Shown here: positions 34,041 to 42,834 of the stretch, one piece after another
How positions within the stretch are numbered: the stretch's first letter is position 1
Layout: the number at the start of each line of letters is the position of its first letter
Source: Pelobium manganitolerans
GTDB lineage: Bacteria; Bacteroidota; Bacteroidia; Sphingobacteriales; Sphingobacteriaceae
Length of the DNA: 64,000 nt
NCBI RefSeq assembly: GCF_003609575.1
Contig: NZ_MBTA01000026.1
Span: 62,001 to 126,000 of the forward strand
Reading direction: 5' to 3'
Program-made: the position numbers and the translations under genes
Notes under the pieces: model-generated
The model's database searches: none
The model's input: the letters and a program-made list of their open reading frames with translations, nothing else
What the model was told of the DNA's origin: nothing

Positions 34041-34691
34041 ATGGTTAACAATAAATTAGCATTTGTTTACGTGTACGATGCCTTGTGCGGCTGGTGTTAC
34101 GGCTTTAGCTCTGTAATGACCAAACTGTACGAACGTTACAAAAACCAATTTGATTTTGAGGTACTTTCTGGCGGAATGATTTTGGGCGATCGGGTAAAGC
34201 CGATAGGCGCTTCTGCAGATCTGATCCAAATCCATATCCCACGAATTGAAGAAACGGCAGGTGTAACATTTGGACAACCATACCTTGATATTTTAAAGGA
34301 GGGTACACAAGTCCAAAACTCCGAAAAACCTTCCATAGCATTGGCTGTTTTTAAATCATACCACCCTGAGCAAGCCGTTTTATTTGCCGCCGATTTGCAA
34401 AAAGCCAAGTACCTAAACGGCGCTGATTTTGAACAAGATGAGATTTATGTACCGATAGCAGAAAAATTTGGCATCCGCGGAAGCGAATTTATTGGAAAAC
34501 TGCACGATGAAAAGTTTAAACAGGATGCCTATTACGATTTTGCATTGAGCAAGCAGTTGCAGGTAACCGGCTATCCGGCAGCTTTTATTAAAACCGGTGA
34601 TTTAAATTTTTATATGGTTGCTAAAGGATATGCAGATTACGATACGATGGTGTTACGGGTAGAAAATGTTTTAAAACAGGTTTCTGCATGA
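34041..34691 (+). CDS. DsbA-family thiol oxidoreductase-like protein
   Basis: The 216 residues have a thioredoxin-type fold with the redox motif CGWC (C16-G17-W18-C19) right after the first strand, a helical insertion (residues about 60-150) and a cis-proline loop, TGYPAAFIK, near residue 176. This is the FrnE/DsbA-like group, which is often cytoplasmic; no signal peptide is visible. A TAGTTTTG -7-like element ends four bases before the ATG, which suggests a very short or absent 5' leader. It overlaps the NmrA-like gene by four bases (ATGA), so the two are coupled. Confidence 0.8.
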   Translation: MVNNKLAFVYVYDALCGWCYGFSSVMTKLYERYKNQFDFEVLSGGMILGDRVKPIGASADLIQIHIPRIEETAGVTFGQPYLDILKEGTQVQNSEKPSIALAVFKSYHPEQAVLFAADLQKAKYLNGADFEQDEIYVPIAEKFGIRGSEFIGKLHDEKFKQDAYYDFALSKQLQVTGYPAAFIKTGDLNFYMVAKGYADYDTMVLRVENVLKQVSA

Positions 34692-35566
34692 AAAAAATAG
34701 CCATTATAGGTGCTACCGGGCTGTTGGGCAAACCTGTTGCGCAACGTTTGTTAGATGCCGGTTTTCAGGTTAGGATAATAGCCAGGAACGTGCAAAAGGC
34801 AAAAACTTTGTTTCCACATGCTGATGTTGTTTATGGCGACTTGAAAGATCGTACCTCTTTGATTAAGGGTTTGGACGGGCAAGATGCCGTATATTTAAAT
34901 ATCCATATTGGTCCCTACGCTAAAAAACGCGGATTTATTGCCGAAACCGATGGGATTATGAATTTGATTAGCGCGGCAAAACAAGCTGGCATTAAACGCA
35001 TTGCTTACCTTACCTCTTTAGTTAAAGATTACCAAACAGAAAGCCGTTTTAAATGGTGGATTTTTGATGCCAAACTGAAGGCAGTACAGCTAATTAAAGG
35101 TGCAGGTGTGCCATATACTATTTTTCTGGCGTCTAGTTTTATGGAGAACTTCACCAAAGAAGGTGGTTTTATGAATGCCAATAACCTTAATTTGGTGGGG
35201 CAGTCTGACGTGAAAATCCATTGGATTAGCGCAGCCGATTATGCCAAACAGGTCTGCAAATCTTTCCAGCTTTTAACAGACGAAAACCGGGAATATATAG
35301 TGCAAGGTCCAGAAGCTTACACCACGCAACAAGCTTTGGAAATATTTAGGGACCATTACCAAAAGAAAAAGCTTTCTATCATCAAAATCCCAATGTACAG
35401 CCTGCTTTTAGGCAGTCTGCTGTCTACACGTATCGGCTATGCTTACCGCTTATTGTACGCAAAAAACCACTACCGCGAAAAATTTGCAGCGCAATTTACT
35501 TGGGACGAGTTGGGTAAACCTACCGAAACCATTGCGGAATTTACCCAGCGGATACAAGCATTGTAA
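34688..35566 (+). CDS. NmrA-like NAD(P)-binding protein
   Basis: The protein opens with a Rossmann nucleotide-binding motif, KKIAIIGATGLLGKPVAQRLLDAGF (GxxGxxG), and keeps the atypical SDR pattern through VYGDLKDRTSL and IKRIAYLTSLV. The 292 residues are of the NmrA/quinone-oxidoreductase-2-like group that binds NAD(P) and may sense redox state or reduce small substrates. It is translationally coupled to the DsbA-like gene, so a joint redox role is suggested. Its stop lies one base from the end of the convergent lysine aminotransferase gene. Confidence 0.8.
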   Translation: MKKIAIIGATGLLGKPVAQRLLDAGFQVRIIARNVQKAKTLFPHADVVYGDLKDRTSLIKGLDGQDAVYLNIHIGPYAKKRGFIAETDGIMNLISAAKQAGIKRIAYLTSLVKDYQTESRFKWWIFDAKLKAVQLIKGAGVPYTIFLASSFMENFTKEGGFMNANNLNLVGQSDVKIHWISAADYAKQVCKSFQLLTDENREYIVQGPEAYTTQQALEIFRDHYQKKKLSIIKIPMYSLLLGSLLSTRIGYAYRLLYAKNHYREKFAAQFTWDELGKPTETIAEFTQRIQAL

Positions 35567-35567
35567 A

Positions 35568-36899
35568 TCAGCTATTTTTTAAAATTTTACGGATGGTAGC
35601 CATACCTTCATCAATATGGGCTTCTTCCATGGTTAATGCAGGTCTAAAACGGATAGAGCGGTCGCCACAGCCCAAAAACAGCGTGTTTGCTTCAAGTCCT
35701 TTGGCAATAAAGCGATTTCTAAAATCTTCTGCAGGTAAATCAAAGGCGCAAAGCAAGCCCCTGCCTCTTGCGTTTGTAATCCGCCCGTCTTCCTCAGCTA
35801 AAGCCGATAATTGTTGCAAAAGATAATTTCCCACGCGTGCTGCTTGGGCGCACAGTTTGTCTTCCTCTATAATCTGCAGGATTTTTTCGCTACGTACCAT
35901 ATCCACTAAATTACCGCCCCAGGTGGAGTTGATGCGCGATGATACTGTGAAAACGTTGTCTTTAACTTCATCAACCCTGTGTCCCGCTAAAATGCCGCAA
36001 ACCTGCATTTTTTTGCCAAAGGCGATGATATCCGGACGGGCTTTTGCTCCAAAATGCTCAAAACACCAGAATTTACCACTAAGGCCCACGCCGGTTTGTA
36101 CCTCATCATAAATTAACAAAGCCTCATTAGCATCACATAAAATCCTCAGTTGCTCTAAAAACTCTTGCCGCACATGATTATCTCCGCCTTCAGATTGTAT
36201 GGGCTCAATAATAATCGCGCAAATTTCATCTGGATGAGCGATAAAGGCATCCTTAATTTGTTGGATGCTGCGCTGTTCTGCGTTGATAAGCGCATCTAAA
36301 TTTTCATCATTTAACGGAAACTGTACGGCAGGCAGTTGTACGCGTGGCCAGTCGAACTTTGCAAACCACTTTGTTTTTACCGCAGTGGTATTGGTTAAGC
36401 TCATGGTATATCCGGTGCGTCCATGAAAAGCATGTTCAAAGTGCAATACTTTGTGCCCTTTTTCTTGCCGGTAGCCCTTTGCAAAGTTTTTTTGTACTTT
36501 CCAGTCCATTGCCGTTTTAAGTGCATTTTCAATGGCTAAGCCTCCGCCGGCCACAAAAAACGCGTGCGGCAAATCATGCGGAATTGCTATTTCTGAAAAA
36601 GTGTTTACAAAGCTGGCGTACTGCTGTGTGTAAATGTCGGAGTTGGAAGGGTTTGCGATTGCTGCCAACAATAGGTTTTCTTTAAAACGCTCATCTTCCG
36701 TCATTTTTGGATGGTTGTATCCTAAAGGTACAGATGCAAAACAGGTGAAAAAATCCAACAGATAACGTTCGTGTTTTGCATCATACATCCTTACGCCCTT
36801 GCTTTTCTTTATATCATAAACCAGGTCAAAACCGTCTGTAAGTACATGTTTAGCTAATGATTTTTTTACGTCGTTTGGTGCAACGAGGAGATTATACAT
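35568..36899 (-). CDS. lat: L-lysine 6-transaminase
   Basis: A class-III PLP aminotransferase of 443 residues. The GGGLAIENALKTAMDW block, LHFEHAFHGRTGYTMSLTN, YDEVQTGVGLSGKFW and the cofactor Lys in IAFGKKMQVCGILAG are visible. The features of the lysine 6-aminotransferase group, including the N-terminal block MYDAKHERYLLDFFTCFASVPLGYNHPKM, point to this rather than to ornithine or GABA aminotransferase. It would move the epsilon-amino group of lysine to 2-oxoglutarate, starting lysine breakdown via 2-aminoadipate semialdehyde. No 2-aminoadipate semialdehyde dehydrogenase is adjacent. The gene is convergent to the NmrA-like gene. Confidence 0.85.
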   Translation of the reverse strand: MYNLLVAPNDVKKSLAKHVLTDGFDLVYDIKKSKGVRMYDAKHERYLLDFFTCFASVPLGYNHPKMTEDERFKENLLLAAIANPSNSDIYTQQYASFVNTFSEIAIPHDLPHAFFVAGGGLAIENALKTAMDWKVQKNFAKGYRQEKGHKVLHFEHAFHGRTGYTMSLTNTTAVKTKWFAKFDWPRVQLPAVQFPLNDENLDALINAEQRSIQQIKDAFIAHPDEICAIIIEPIQSEGGDNHVRQEFLEQLRILCDANEALLIYDEVQTGVGLSGKFWCFEHFGAKARPDIIAFGKKMQVCGILAGHRVDEVKDNVFTVSSRINSTWGGNLVDMVRSEKILQIIEEDKLCAQAARVGNYLLQQLSALAEEDGRITNARGRGLLCAFDLPAEDFRNRFIAKGLEANTLFLGCGDRSIRFRPALTMEEAHIDEGMATIRKILKNS

Positions 36900-37083
36900 G
36901 GCGCAAACTTACAAAAAATGCCTTTACTGATGATTTGGCGGGTGTAGCGGCTATGTGCTATAGAGCTGTAAAAAGCTACATACTGTTAATTTATGTTAAA
37001 AGCGCCTTTTTAAAATGATAAGCGTTAAACCTTTTGTTGCTCGTTGCATCCTAACAGCAAATAACCTTTAAAAATTTAAAAAA

Positions 37084-37536
37084 ATGAAAAAAGCAATTAA
37101 AACCGTAGCATTCTCTGCTGTTGTAATCATGGGATTATCTGTTAGTGCTTTTGCACAAAAAGCGCCTGCTAAAGATGTTAAGTCTGCAAAAAAAGCAACA
37201 AGCGAATTAAACCTTAGCGACGCGCAAAAAGCCCAGTTAAAAGCCAATCACGAGCAAGCAAAAGCCAATCGTGATAAATTTAAATCGTCTTTAACTGCCG
37301 AGCAGAAAAAAATTGTAGAGAATAAAACTTTAGATCGTAAAACTAAAGCCAAACAACTGCAAGCCACCTTAAGCCCAGAACAAAGAGCTGCACAAAAAGC
37401 CAACTTAGAGCAAGCAAAAAAGAACCATGAAGCTTTCCATGCAAGCTTAACTGCCGAGCAAAAAGCAAAGGCCGATAGCCTAAAAGGCAAAAGAATGGCA
37501 CACAAAGGCGCTAAAAAATCGCCTAAAAAAGGTTAA
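37084..37536 (+). CDS. Spy/CpxP-like periplasmic protein, first paralogue
   Basis: A signal peptide (ending VSAFA-QKAP) is followed by a strongly basic, Ala/Lys/Gln-rich helical domain that repeats the LTAEQK pattern three times (SLTAEQKKI, TLSPEQRAA, SLTAEQKAK). The LTxxQ motif is that of Spy/CpxP, periplasmic chaperones and envelope-stress modulators, so that relation is likely but the length and composition differ. The 150 residues are closely related to the gene 350 bp downstream. It ends in a strong hairpin terminator. Function is not proven. Confidence 0.7.
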   Translation: MKKAIKTVAFSAVVIMGLSVSAFAQKAPAKDVKSAKKATSELNLSDAQKAQLKANHEQAKANRDKFKSSLTAEQKKIVENKTLDRKTKAKQLQATLSPEQRAAQKANLEQAKKNHEAFHASLTAEQKAKADSLKGKRMAHKGAKKSPKKG

Positions 37537-37569
37537 ATCAGCCGATACAATCTTTTGTGATTAGCCTCG

Positions 37570-37598
37570 AGCGTCGGCGCCGTGCCGGCGCTTTTTTG
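37570..37598 (+). terminator. Terminator of the first Spy-like gene
   Basis: AGCGTCGGC (37570-37578) pairs with GCCGGCGCT (37584-37592) over 9 bp with one G-U, followed by a run of T. The rest of the 347-bp gap to the next paralogue holds only word-repeat element F and no gene that I can see. Confidence 0.8.
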
Positions 37599-37635
37599 TT
37601 TAAATGCTTTTTTAAAAGTGTTGAGGTCTTTGCAA

Positions 37636-37740
37636 ATTCTCACATCACGTATCTACGTCCTCAAATCTAACGTCTCCAAACACCCTTTTGTCTTTTTTCT
37701 TTTAGGTTTCGTCTATAATCTATCCGCTTACATCTCATAC
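37636..37740. repeat. Word-repeat element F (pyrimidine type)
   Basis: A pyrimidine-rich stretch with repeated words TCACATCACG, ACGTCCTC, ACGTCTCC and ACATCTCATA. The inverse words GATGTGAGACG and TATGAGATGTG are in element I at 54325-54392, so this is an inverted relative of that element's second purine block. It lies between the two Spy-like paralogues. Confidence 0.6.
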
Positions 37741-37883
37741 AGTGCTTGTTGTCTTTAAACCTTTTAAAAAAAGCACCATCTTAGCTAAACACAAATTAAC
37801 GAAAGCGATGGGAAAATCCGGACAGCGCGACCTACGGTGTCTTGGTTTCTCGTCAACAATTTTAAAAATCAATTTAAAACAAA

Positions 37884-38339
37884 ATGAGAAAGTTACTGAA
37901 ATCAATTGCTTTAACAGGCGCGTTGGCGCTAGGTTTGTCCGTGGGCGCTTTTGCACAAAACGGCGGTGGCGGCTTTAGAGGCGGCATGGACAGGATGAAT
38001 TATGACCAGCTTAACCTAACAGAAGTGCAAAAGAAACAGGTTGGCGCTAACCGCGAAGCACAACGTGCAGGGCAAGAGAAGTTTAATGCCAGCTTAACTG
38101 CCGACCAGAAAAAAATCATGGAAGACACTAGCATACAACCGCGCGAGCGTTTCCAGAAACTGCAGGCCAGCTTAACAGCTGATCAAAAAGCAATACAACA
38201 AGCTAATATGGAATTGGGCCGTAAAAACCGCGAAGCTTTTGAGGCCAGCTTAAGCGCCGAGCAAAAAGCAAAATACGACGAAATGAGAGCTAATTGGCGC
38301 CCGGGAGGCAACCGCCAAAATGCACCTAGAAACGACTAA
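37884..38339 (+). CDS. Spy/CpxP-like periplasmic protein, second paralogue
   Basis: A signal peptide (MRKLLKSIALTGALALGLSVGAFA) precedes a Gly-rich start and an Ala/Gln/Arg-rich helical domain. It shares the layout of its neighbour: NLTEVQKKQ, SLTADQKKIMEDTS, SLTADQKAIQQAN and SLSAEQKAKYDEM, four LTxxQ-like repeats. At 151 residues it is of equal length, which points to a tandem duplication. It has a terminator directly downstream. A role as a periplasmic chaperone or stress protein is inferred only from the motif. Confidence 0.72.
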   Translation: MRKLLKSIALTGALALGLSVGAFAQNGGGGFRGGMDRMNYDQLNLTEVQKKQVGANREAQRAGQEKFNASLTADQKKIMEDTSIQPRERFQKLQASLTADQKAIQQANMELGRKNREAFEASLSAEQKAKYDEMRANWRPGGNRQNAPRND

Positions 38340-38362
38340 TTATTGGTTTAATGGTTAACAGC

Positions 38363-38394
38363 AGAGCCGAGGGTGAACGCCTTCGGCTTTTTTT
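38363..38394 (+). terminator. Terminator of the second Spy-like gene
   Basis: AGCCGAGG and CCTTCGGCT form a stem (38365-38388) with a T-run after it, 24 bp downstream of the stop codon. Confidence 0.75.
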
Positions 38395-38395
38395 G

Positions 38396-38425
38396 TGAGG
38401 AAAGAATGGAGGATGAGTGAGGAGT
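38396..38425. repeat. Word-repeat element G (short, purine type)
   Basis: A short purine-rich piece, GAGGAAAGAATGGAGGATGAG then TGAGGAGTAAAGA. It shares GGAGTAAAGA with elements H (inverted) and I. It directly follows the terminator of the Spy-like gene. Confidence 0.5.
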
Positions 38426-38552
38426 AAAGACACGTTCATCAACCCTTGTTTTGTTCCTTCAATCGAGCGTGTTGCCTGTGCTATCTGGATACTCTCGATA
38501 TACTCTCTTTTAAGAGGAGAGTATTTACATATTTTAGCATCCACCGTAAAAT

Positions 38553-38588
38553 AAAAAAGCCTGAAATCATCTGATTTGCAGGCTTTTA
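38553..38588 (-). terminator. Terminator after tRNA-Ser
   Basis: AAAAGCCTG (38555-38563) and CAGGCTTTT (38579-38587) form a perfect 9-bp stem, with a T-run on the minus strand after it. It ends transcription of the tRNA gene. Confidence 0.75.
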
Positions 38589-38611
38589 TCATTCTTTGGT
38601 GTCTCTACCGG

Positions 38612-38696
38612 CGGAAGAAGAGGGATTCGAACCCCCGGACCTGTTACAGTCAACGGTTTTCAAGACCGCCGCATTCGACCGCTCTGCCATTCTTCC
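38612..38696 (-). tRNA. tRNA-Ser (UGA)
   Basis: On the minus strand, GGAAGAA pairs with TTCTTCC to form the acceptor stem, a D arm (GCAGAGCGGTCGAATGC) follows, the anticodon loop CTTGAAA holds TGA, there is a long variable arm as expected for serine, and the T arm contains GGTTCGAATCC. Total 85 nt with discriminator G; CCA is not encoded. A full -33/-7 promoter lies just upstream. Confidence 0.95.
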
Positions 38697-38701
38697 GAGG
38701 G

Positions 38702-38732
38702 CAAAAGTACGAAAGCCATCCATTATGGCAAA
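38702..38732 (-). promoter_or_regulatory. Housekeeping promoter of tRNA-Ser
   Basis: On the minus strand TTTG (38732-38729) is followed after exactly 19 nt by TACTTTTG (38709-38702), a full match to the Bacteroidota TTTG-N19-TAnnTTTG pattern. The -7 box ends five bases before the tRNA 5' end. Confidence 0.8.
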
Positions 38733-38957
38733 TTTATTTTACAAAATTTCCTCCGCCCACTTATAAACATTTAAACATCAGTTTTTTAATTTTTTAGCAA
38801 CCTGTAAAAGCGCGGTTTTTGACGCCAAATTCCATCCAATTCCTTTCTGAAAATGGCTTGTAAAGCGTTTAAACAAATGATATAGACAGTTGCTTAATCC
38901 GGTATATTTTTTCAATAATTTGTGTAAACGCAAAGATTAACGTAATTTTCGGCCGTC

Positions 38958-41546
38958 ATGTCGAAAATAAAAACACCGTTAAGGTCCAAAGAAACAGTTT
39001 TCAAAAACGAAGTCACCACAAAATTTGAACTTTATAACAGTCTTTTTCTAACCTTACCATTCTATAGCGTTAAAAACACGGGTTTAGCGCTGCCCTATTT
39101 TTTTAAATATTGTGAAGAAGGAACCGAGAAAAGTTTAAGGCCCGATGAGATTATCGAATCTTTTTTCTCTAAACAGGTTGAAGTAACCGATCAGAAAGAA
39201 ATTTTTGACTTGCTGTTCCGCTTTATACAATATATAGAGCGGCAAGTTGTGCTGTTTGATGCCGTTGAAGACGCTGCTTTTTCAAAAATAAGCGATTTAG
39301 ATGAAGCTACTTCTTTAAATAGCCTCATGAACAAGGCTTTGGAAGACGAATCTTTGTATAAAAATACACAAGAGGCGTTGGCCGAGTTTAAGCTACGTTT
39401 GGTTTTAACCGCTCACCCAACGCAGTTTTATCCGGGGCCAATTTTAGGCATCATGACGGATTTAACAGATGCCATTAAAGACAACGATGTAAATGCCATC
39501 AACCTGTTGTTGAAACAACTGGGGAAAACGCCTTTCTTTAAAAAAGAAAAACCTACTCCTTTTGATGAGGCCGTAAGCTTAACTTGGTATCTCGAAAATA
39601 TATTTTACCAAACCGCATCCAACGTACATAAAAATTTAGAAGACGTTTTTAACCTCGATTTAGGAAACCATACTTTAATAGAGCTGGGTTTTTGGCCAGG
39701 CGGCGACCGTGACGGTAACCCTTACGTAACCACAGAAATTACCGAAAAAGTTTCATCGTTTTTGCGCCAAGCTTTGTTTAGATGCTATTTCCGCGACTTT
39801 AAAAACTTGAAACGCCGCGTAACTTTTAATGGCGTTGAAAAATATATGGACGTTTTAGAGAAAGTGATTTACGAAAATGCTTTCGAGTCTAACGGAAATG
39901 GCAAAAACGTCAAAGAAGAGCTTTTAGATAATCTGCGAAATATCCGCAGAGTGTTAAATGATTATCACGATGGTTTGTTTACTAGCTTGGTGGATGATTT
40001 TATTTGGAAGGTAAAGCTTTTCGGTTGTCATTTCGCATCCTTAGATGTACGTCAGGATAGCCGCGTTTTGCGTAAGCTATTTTCAGAATGTATCCAAACT
40101 GCTCCGGTAAAAGGCACAATCCCTGCAAATTACATGGATTTGTCTGAGGAAGAGAAGATAAAAGCTGTGCCGCTTAACCAGTTGGATTTAACTGAGTACA
40201 GCAACTTTGCCGAGTTAAGCAAAGATGCGCTAGATGTTATCCGGTTGATAAAAAACATGCAGAACAAGAGCGGTAAAAGAGCCTGCCACCGCTTCATCAT
40301 CAGCAACTGCCAAAAAGCTTCTGATATTTTACAATTGATGCAATTGTTTTTATGGAGCGGATGGACCTTGGATGAACTGGATATGGACTTTGTCCCTTTG
40401 TTTGAGACCATTGACGATTTAAAGTACGCGCACGAGGTGATGGAGATTTTGTACACCCATCCGGTTTACCAAAAACATTTGGAACGCAGAAAAGCGCGTC
40501 AGGTTATTATGTTAGGCTTTTCTGATAGTACCAAAGACGGTGGCTACTTAATGGCAAATTGGTCTTTATACTACGCTAAATATACGTTAACAGAAATTTC
40601 GCGCAAGCACAATATAGATTTAGCTTTCTTTGATGGTAGGGGAGGTCCGCCTGCAAGAGGAGGCGGTAAAACGCATAAATTTTACGCTTCTTTTGGTAAA
40701 GATGTCGCCAACAAACAAATCCAAGTTACGGTACAAGGCCAAACCATCAGTTCGCAGTACGGCACTTTTGAAAGCTCGCGCAACAACATGGAGCAGTTGA
40801 TTAACGCCGGTATTTCCTCGGCTTTAAATAAAAAAGATGCAGATACCATGGCGCAAAGCGAACGGGACTTGTTTAACAGCTTGGCCGATACCAGTTATGA
40901 TACTTTTATGAGCTTGCGCAGCAATTCGCTTTTCTTGAAGTTTTTAGAGGTGCAAAGCCCGCTGAAGATGCTTTCGCAGATAAACATTAGCAGCAGGCCG
41001 GTTAAGCGTAACTCTGATGCCGAACTAAAACTGGAAGATTTGCGTGCAATTAGCTTTGTGACCTCTTGGAGCCAGTTGAAGCAGAACATCCCAGGTTTTT
41101 ACGGCGTAGGAACAGCTTTAGCAAAAATTAAGGCAGAAGGGAAGTGGGATGAAGCAAAAGAACTTTACGCCGGCAACGGGTTTTTCCGCGCGGTGATGGA
41201 TAACTGCATGATGTCTATGACTAAGGCAGATTTCCGTTTGACAGCTTATTTAGAGAGCGACGAAACTTTTGGCGCTTTCTGGAAAGGCCTAAAAGATGAA
41301 TTTGTTTTAACCGAAAAGCTATTGTTAGAGCTGAGCGGGACAGAAGTGCTGATGCAGAAGTATCCTTTAGACAGGCAATCCATCCGCGTACGCGAAAAAA
41401 TTACACTTCCATTGGTGATTATTCAGCGTTATGCAATCATCCGCTGTTTGGATAAAAACACCAGCGAAGCCGATAGAGAAATCTATAACAAACTGATTCT
41501 TAGAACACTTTACGGAATTGTTAACGCCGCACGAAACTCTGCATAA
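38958..41546 (+). CDS. ppc: Phosphoenolpyruvate carboxylase
   Basis: The 862-residue protein has the catalytic His in LVLTAHPTQFYPG (H153), the WPGGDRDGNPYV block, the FHGRG-equivalent FDGRGGPPARGGGKTHKF loop in the middle, and the RRNGELALTNRVT-like C-terminal core with RQSIRVREK. It carboxylates PEP to oxaloacetate with bicarbonate, feeding the TCA cycle. It is somewhat shorter than the E. coli form (883) but complete. A TAATTTG-like sequence lies upstream at about 38910, not a clean promoter. A terminator follows. Confidence 0.93.
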   Translation: MSKIKTPLRSKETVFKNEVTTKFELYNSLFLTLPFYSVKNTGLALPYFFKYCEEGTEKSLRPDEIIESFFSKQVEVTDQKEIFDLLFRFIQYIERQVVLFDAVEDAAFSKISDLDEATSLNSLMNKALEDESLYKNTQEALAEFKLRLVLTAHPTQFYPGPILGIMTDLTDAIKDNDVNAINLLLKQLGKTPFFKKEKPTPFDEAVSLTWYLENIFYQTASNVHKNLEDVFNLDLGNHTLIELGFWPGGDRDGNPYVTTEITEKVSSFLRQALFRCYFRDFKNLKRRVTFNGVEKYMDVLEKVIYENAFESNGNGKNVKEELLDNLRNIRRVLNDYHDGLFTSLVDDFIWKVKLFGCHFASLDVRQDSRVLRKLFSECIQTAPVKGTIPANYMDLSEEEKIKAVPLNQLDLTEYSNFAELSKDALDVIRLIKNMQNKSGKRACHRFIISNCQKASDILQLMQLFLWSGWTLDELDMDFVPLFETIDDLKYAHEVMEILYTHPVYQKHLERRKARQVIMLGFSDSTKDGGYLMANWSLYYAKYTLTEISRKHNIDLAFFDGRGGPPARGGGKTHKFYASFGKDVANKQIQVTVQGQTISSQYGTFESSRNNMEQLINAGISSALNKKDADTMAQSERDLFNSLADTSYDTFMSLRSNSLFLKFLEVQSPLKMLSQINISSRPVKRNSDAELKLEDLRAISFVTSWSQLKQNIPGFYGVGTALAKIKAEGKWDEAKELYAGNGFFRAVMDNCMMSMTKADFRLTAYLESDETFGAFWKGLKDEFVLTEKLLLELSGTEVLMQKYPLDRQSIRVREKITLPLVIIQRYAIIRCLDKNTSEADREIYNKLILRTLYGIVNAARNSA

Positions 41547-41551
41547 TTAAG

Positions 41552-41578
41552 AAAGCTCCTAAATTAGGAGCTTTTTTT
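41552..41578 (+). terminator. Terminator of ppc
   Basis: AAAGCTCCT and AGGAGCTTT form a perfect 9-bp stem with a 5-nt loop and a T-run after it, 5 bp downstream of the stop codon. Confidence 0.9.
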
Positions 41579-41639
41579 ATGGTCTCTTGTTTCACAGAAA
41601 TCTTTGTTTTAACTTATGTTCTACTAATTTATCGGAAAT

Positions 41640-42731
41640 ATGGGGGAAAGTTTACCAAACGCATTAACTGATGAAGACAAAATGCTACGTCAGTTTTTCG
41701 ATTTTACACCAGATTTGTTTTGTGTAGCCTCTTTTGAAGGCAAGTTTTTAAAAGTAAACCCAGCCGTATCAAACGTTTTAGGTTATACCGAAGAAGAGCT
41801 TTTGCAAATCAGAATATTAGATTTGATTGCAGAAGAAGATAAAGAAATTACAAGTACCAGCAGAGACGGCATAAAAGAAGGAAAACCCTTAACCAATTTT
41901 GAAAACCGCTACATCACTAAATCCGGTGAAACTGTTTGGCTTTCGTGGACCTCCGTTCCGGTGCACGAGCATAAATATATTTTTGCAATAGCTAAAGATG
42001 TAACGGAGCGCAAGAAAAGCGAAGCAGAACAACAGTTGCTGTACCAAGAAATTGACCGGGCAAACAAAGATTTAGAACATTTTGCCCGCATGGCCTCGCA
42101 TAATCTTCGCTCGCCCATTGCCAACATCATGGGGCTTTTTGATCTGATTGATTACGATAAACTGGCGGATGAAGACAATGCCAACGTGGTGCGTTTAATC
42201 AAGCAATCAACAGAGAAAGTAAGCGATACTTTAGAAACCTATATCAATAGCTTGATTAGAAAAGACGGTACTTCTAAATTATTGCTCAAAGAATTAAGTT
42301 TAGCCGAATGTTTAAATAATGTAAAGCAATCTTTAAACTCCCTTATCGCACAAAGTGAAGCTCTTATAAAAACAGATTTTAACGCATTTAATTCCGTCAC
42401 TTTCAACCAAAGTTATTTGGAAAGCGTTTTATTAAATCTGCTTACCAACGCTTTGAAATACCGAAAACCCCGCCAGCAGGCAGAGGTTTTGTTTAGTACC
42501 CAGATAAATAACGGTAAAAAACAGCTGATTGTAGCCGATAAAGGTTTGGGTTTTGATATGGAAAAAGCTAAAGGACGCATTTTTGGTTTAAACCAAACTT
42601 TCCATACCAATCATGATGCAAAAGGGGTTGGACTGTTTTTGGTGAAAAAGCATATCACCGAGCTAGGTGGCGATATTTCTGTGGATAGCACGAAAGATGT
42701 GGGCACCCGGTTCACCATCACATTTCCCTAA
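41640..42731 (+). CDS. Cytoplasmic PAS-domain sensor histidine kinase
   Basis: A PAS domain covers about 15-128 (TPDLFCVASFEGKFLKVNPAVSNVLGYTEEEL ... ITKSGETVWLSWTS). A short dimerisation helix follows, with the phospho-accepting His at 154 in ARMASHNLRSPI, and the HATPase domain has its N box (LNLLTNALKY) and the KGVGLFLVKKHI G2 block. No membrane helix is present, so the signal is internal or comes from a partner. No response regulator is adjacent. The start at 41640 has no Shine-Dalgarno sequence, as is usual here. Confidence 0.9.
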   Translation: MGESLPNALTDEDKMLRQFFDFTPDLFCVASFEGKFLKVNPAVSNVLGYTEEELLQIRILDLIAEEDKEITSTSRDGIKEGKPLTNFENRYITKSGETVWLSWTSVPVHEHKYIFAIAKDVTERKKSEAEQQLLYQEIDRANKDLEHFARMASHNLRSPIANIMGLFDLIDYDKLADEDNANVVRLIKQSTEKVSDTLETYINSLIRKDGTSKLLLKELSLAECLNNVKQSLNSLIAQSEALIKTDFNAFNSVTFNQSYLESVLLNLLTNALKYRKPRQQAEVLFSTQINNGKKQLIVADKGLGFDMEKAKGRIFGLNQTFHTNHDAKGVGLFLVKKHITELGGDISVDSTKDVGTRFTITFP

Positions 42732-42765
42732 ATCCATGGGTAAGTAAAGGGTTTGTCAGAAACAA

Positions 42766-42798
42766 AAAAAGAGGAATAGCAGCACTATTCCTCTTTTT
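42766..42798. terminator. Bidirectional terminator
   Basis: AAAAAGAGGAATAG (42766-42779) and CTATTCCTCTTTTT (42785-42798) form a perfect 14-bp stem with a 5-nt loop, between the kinase gene (+) and the end of the aminotransferase gene (-). Confidence 0.9.
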
Positions 42799-42834
42799 GT
42801 TTTAATTCTAGGTGCGGTTGCACGCCCCAGGTTT

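Noticed and set aside
36904-36911. Certain promoter for lat at TAAGTTTG
   Set aside because: The match is exact but it ends four bases from the ATG and has no -33 box, so it is listed only as a leaderless candidate and not as a feature.
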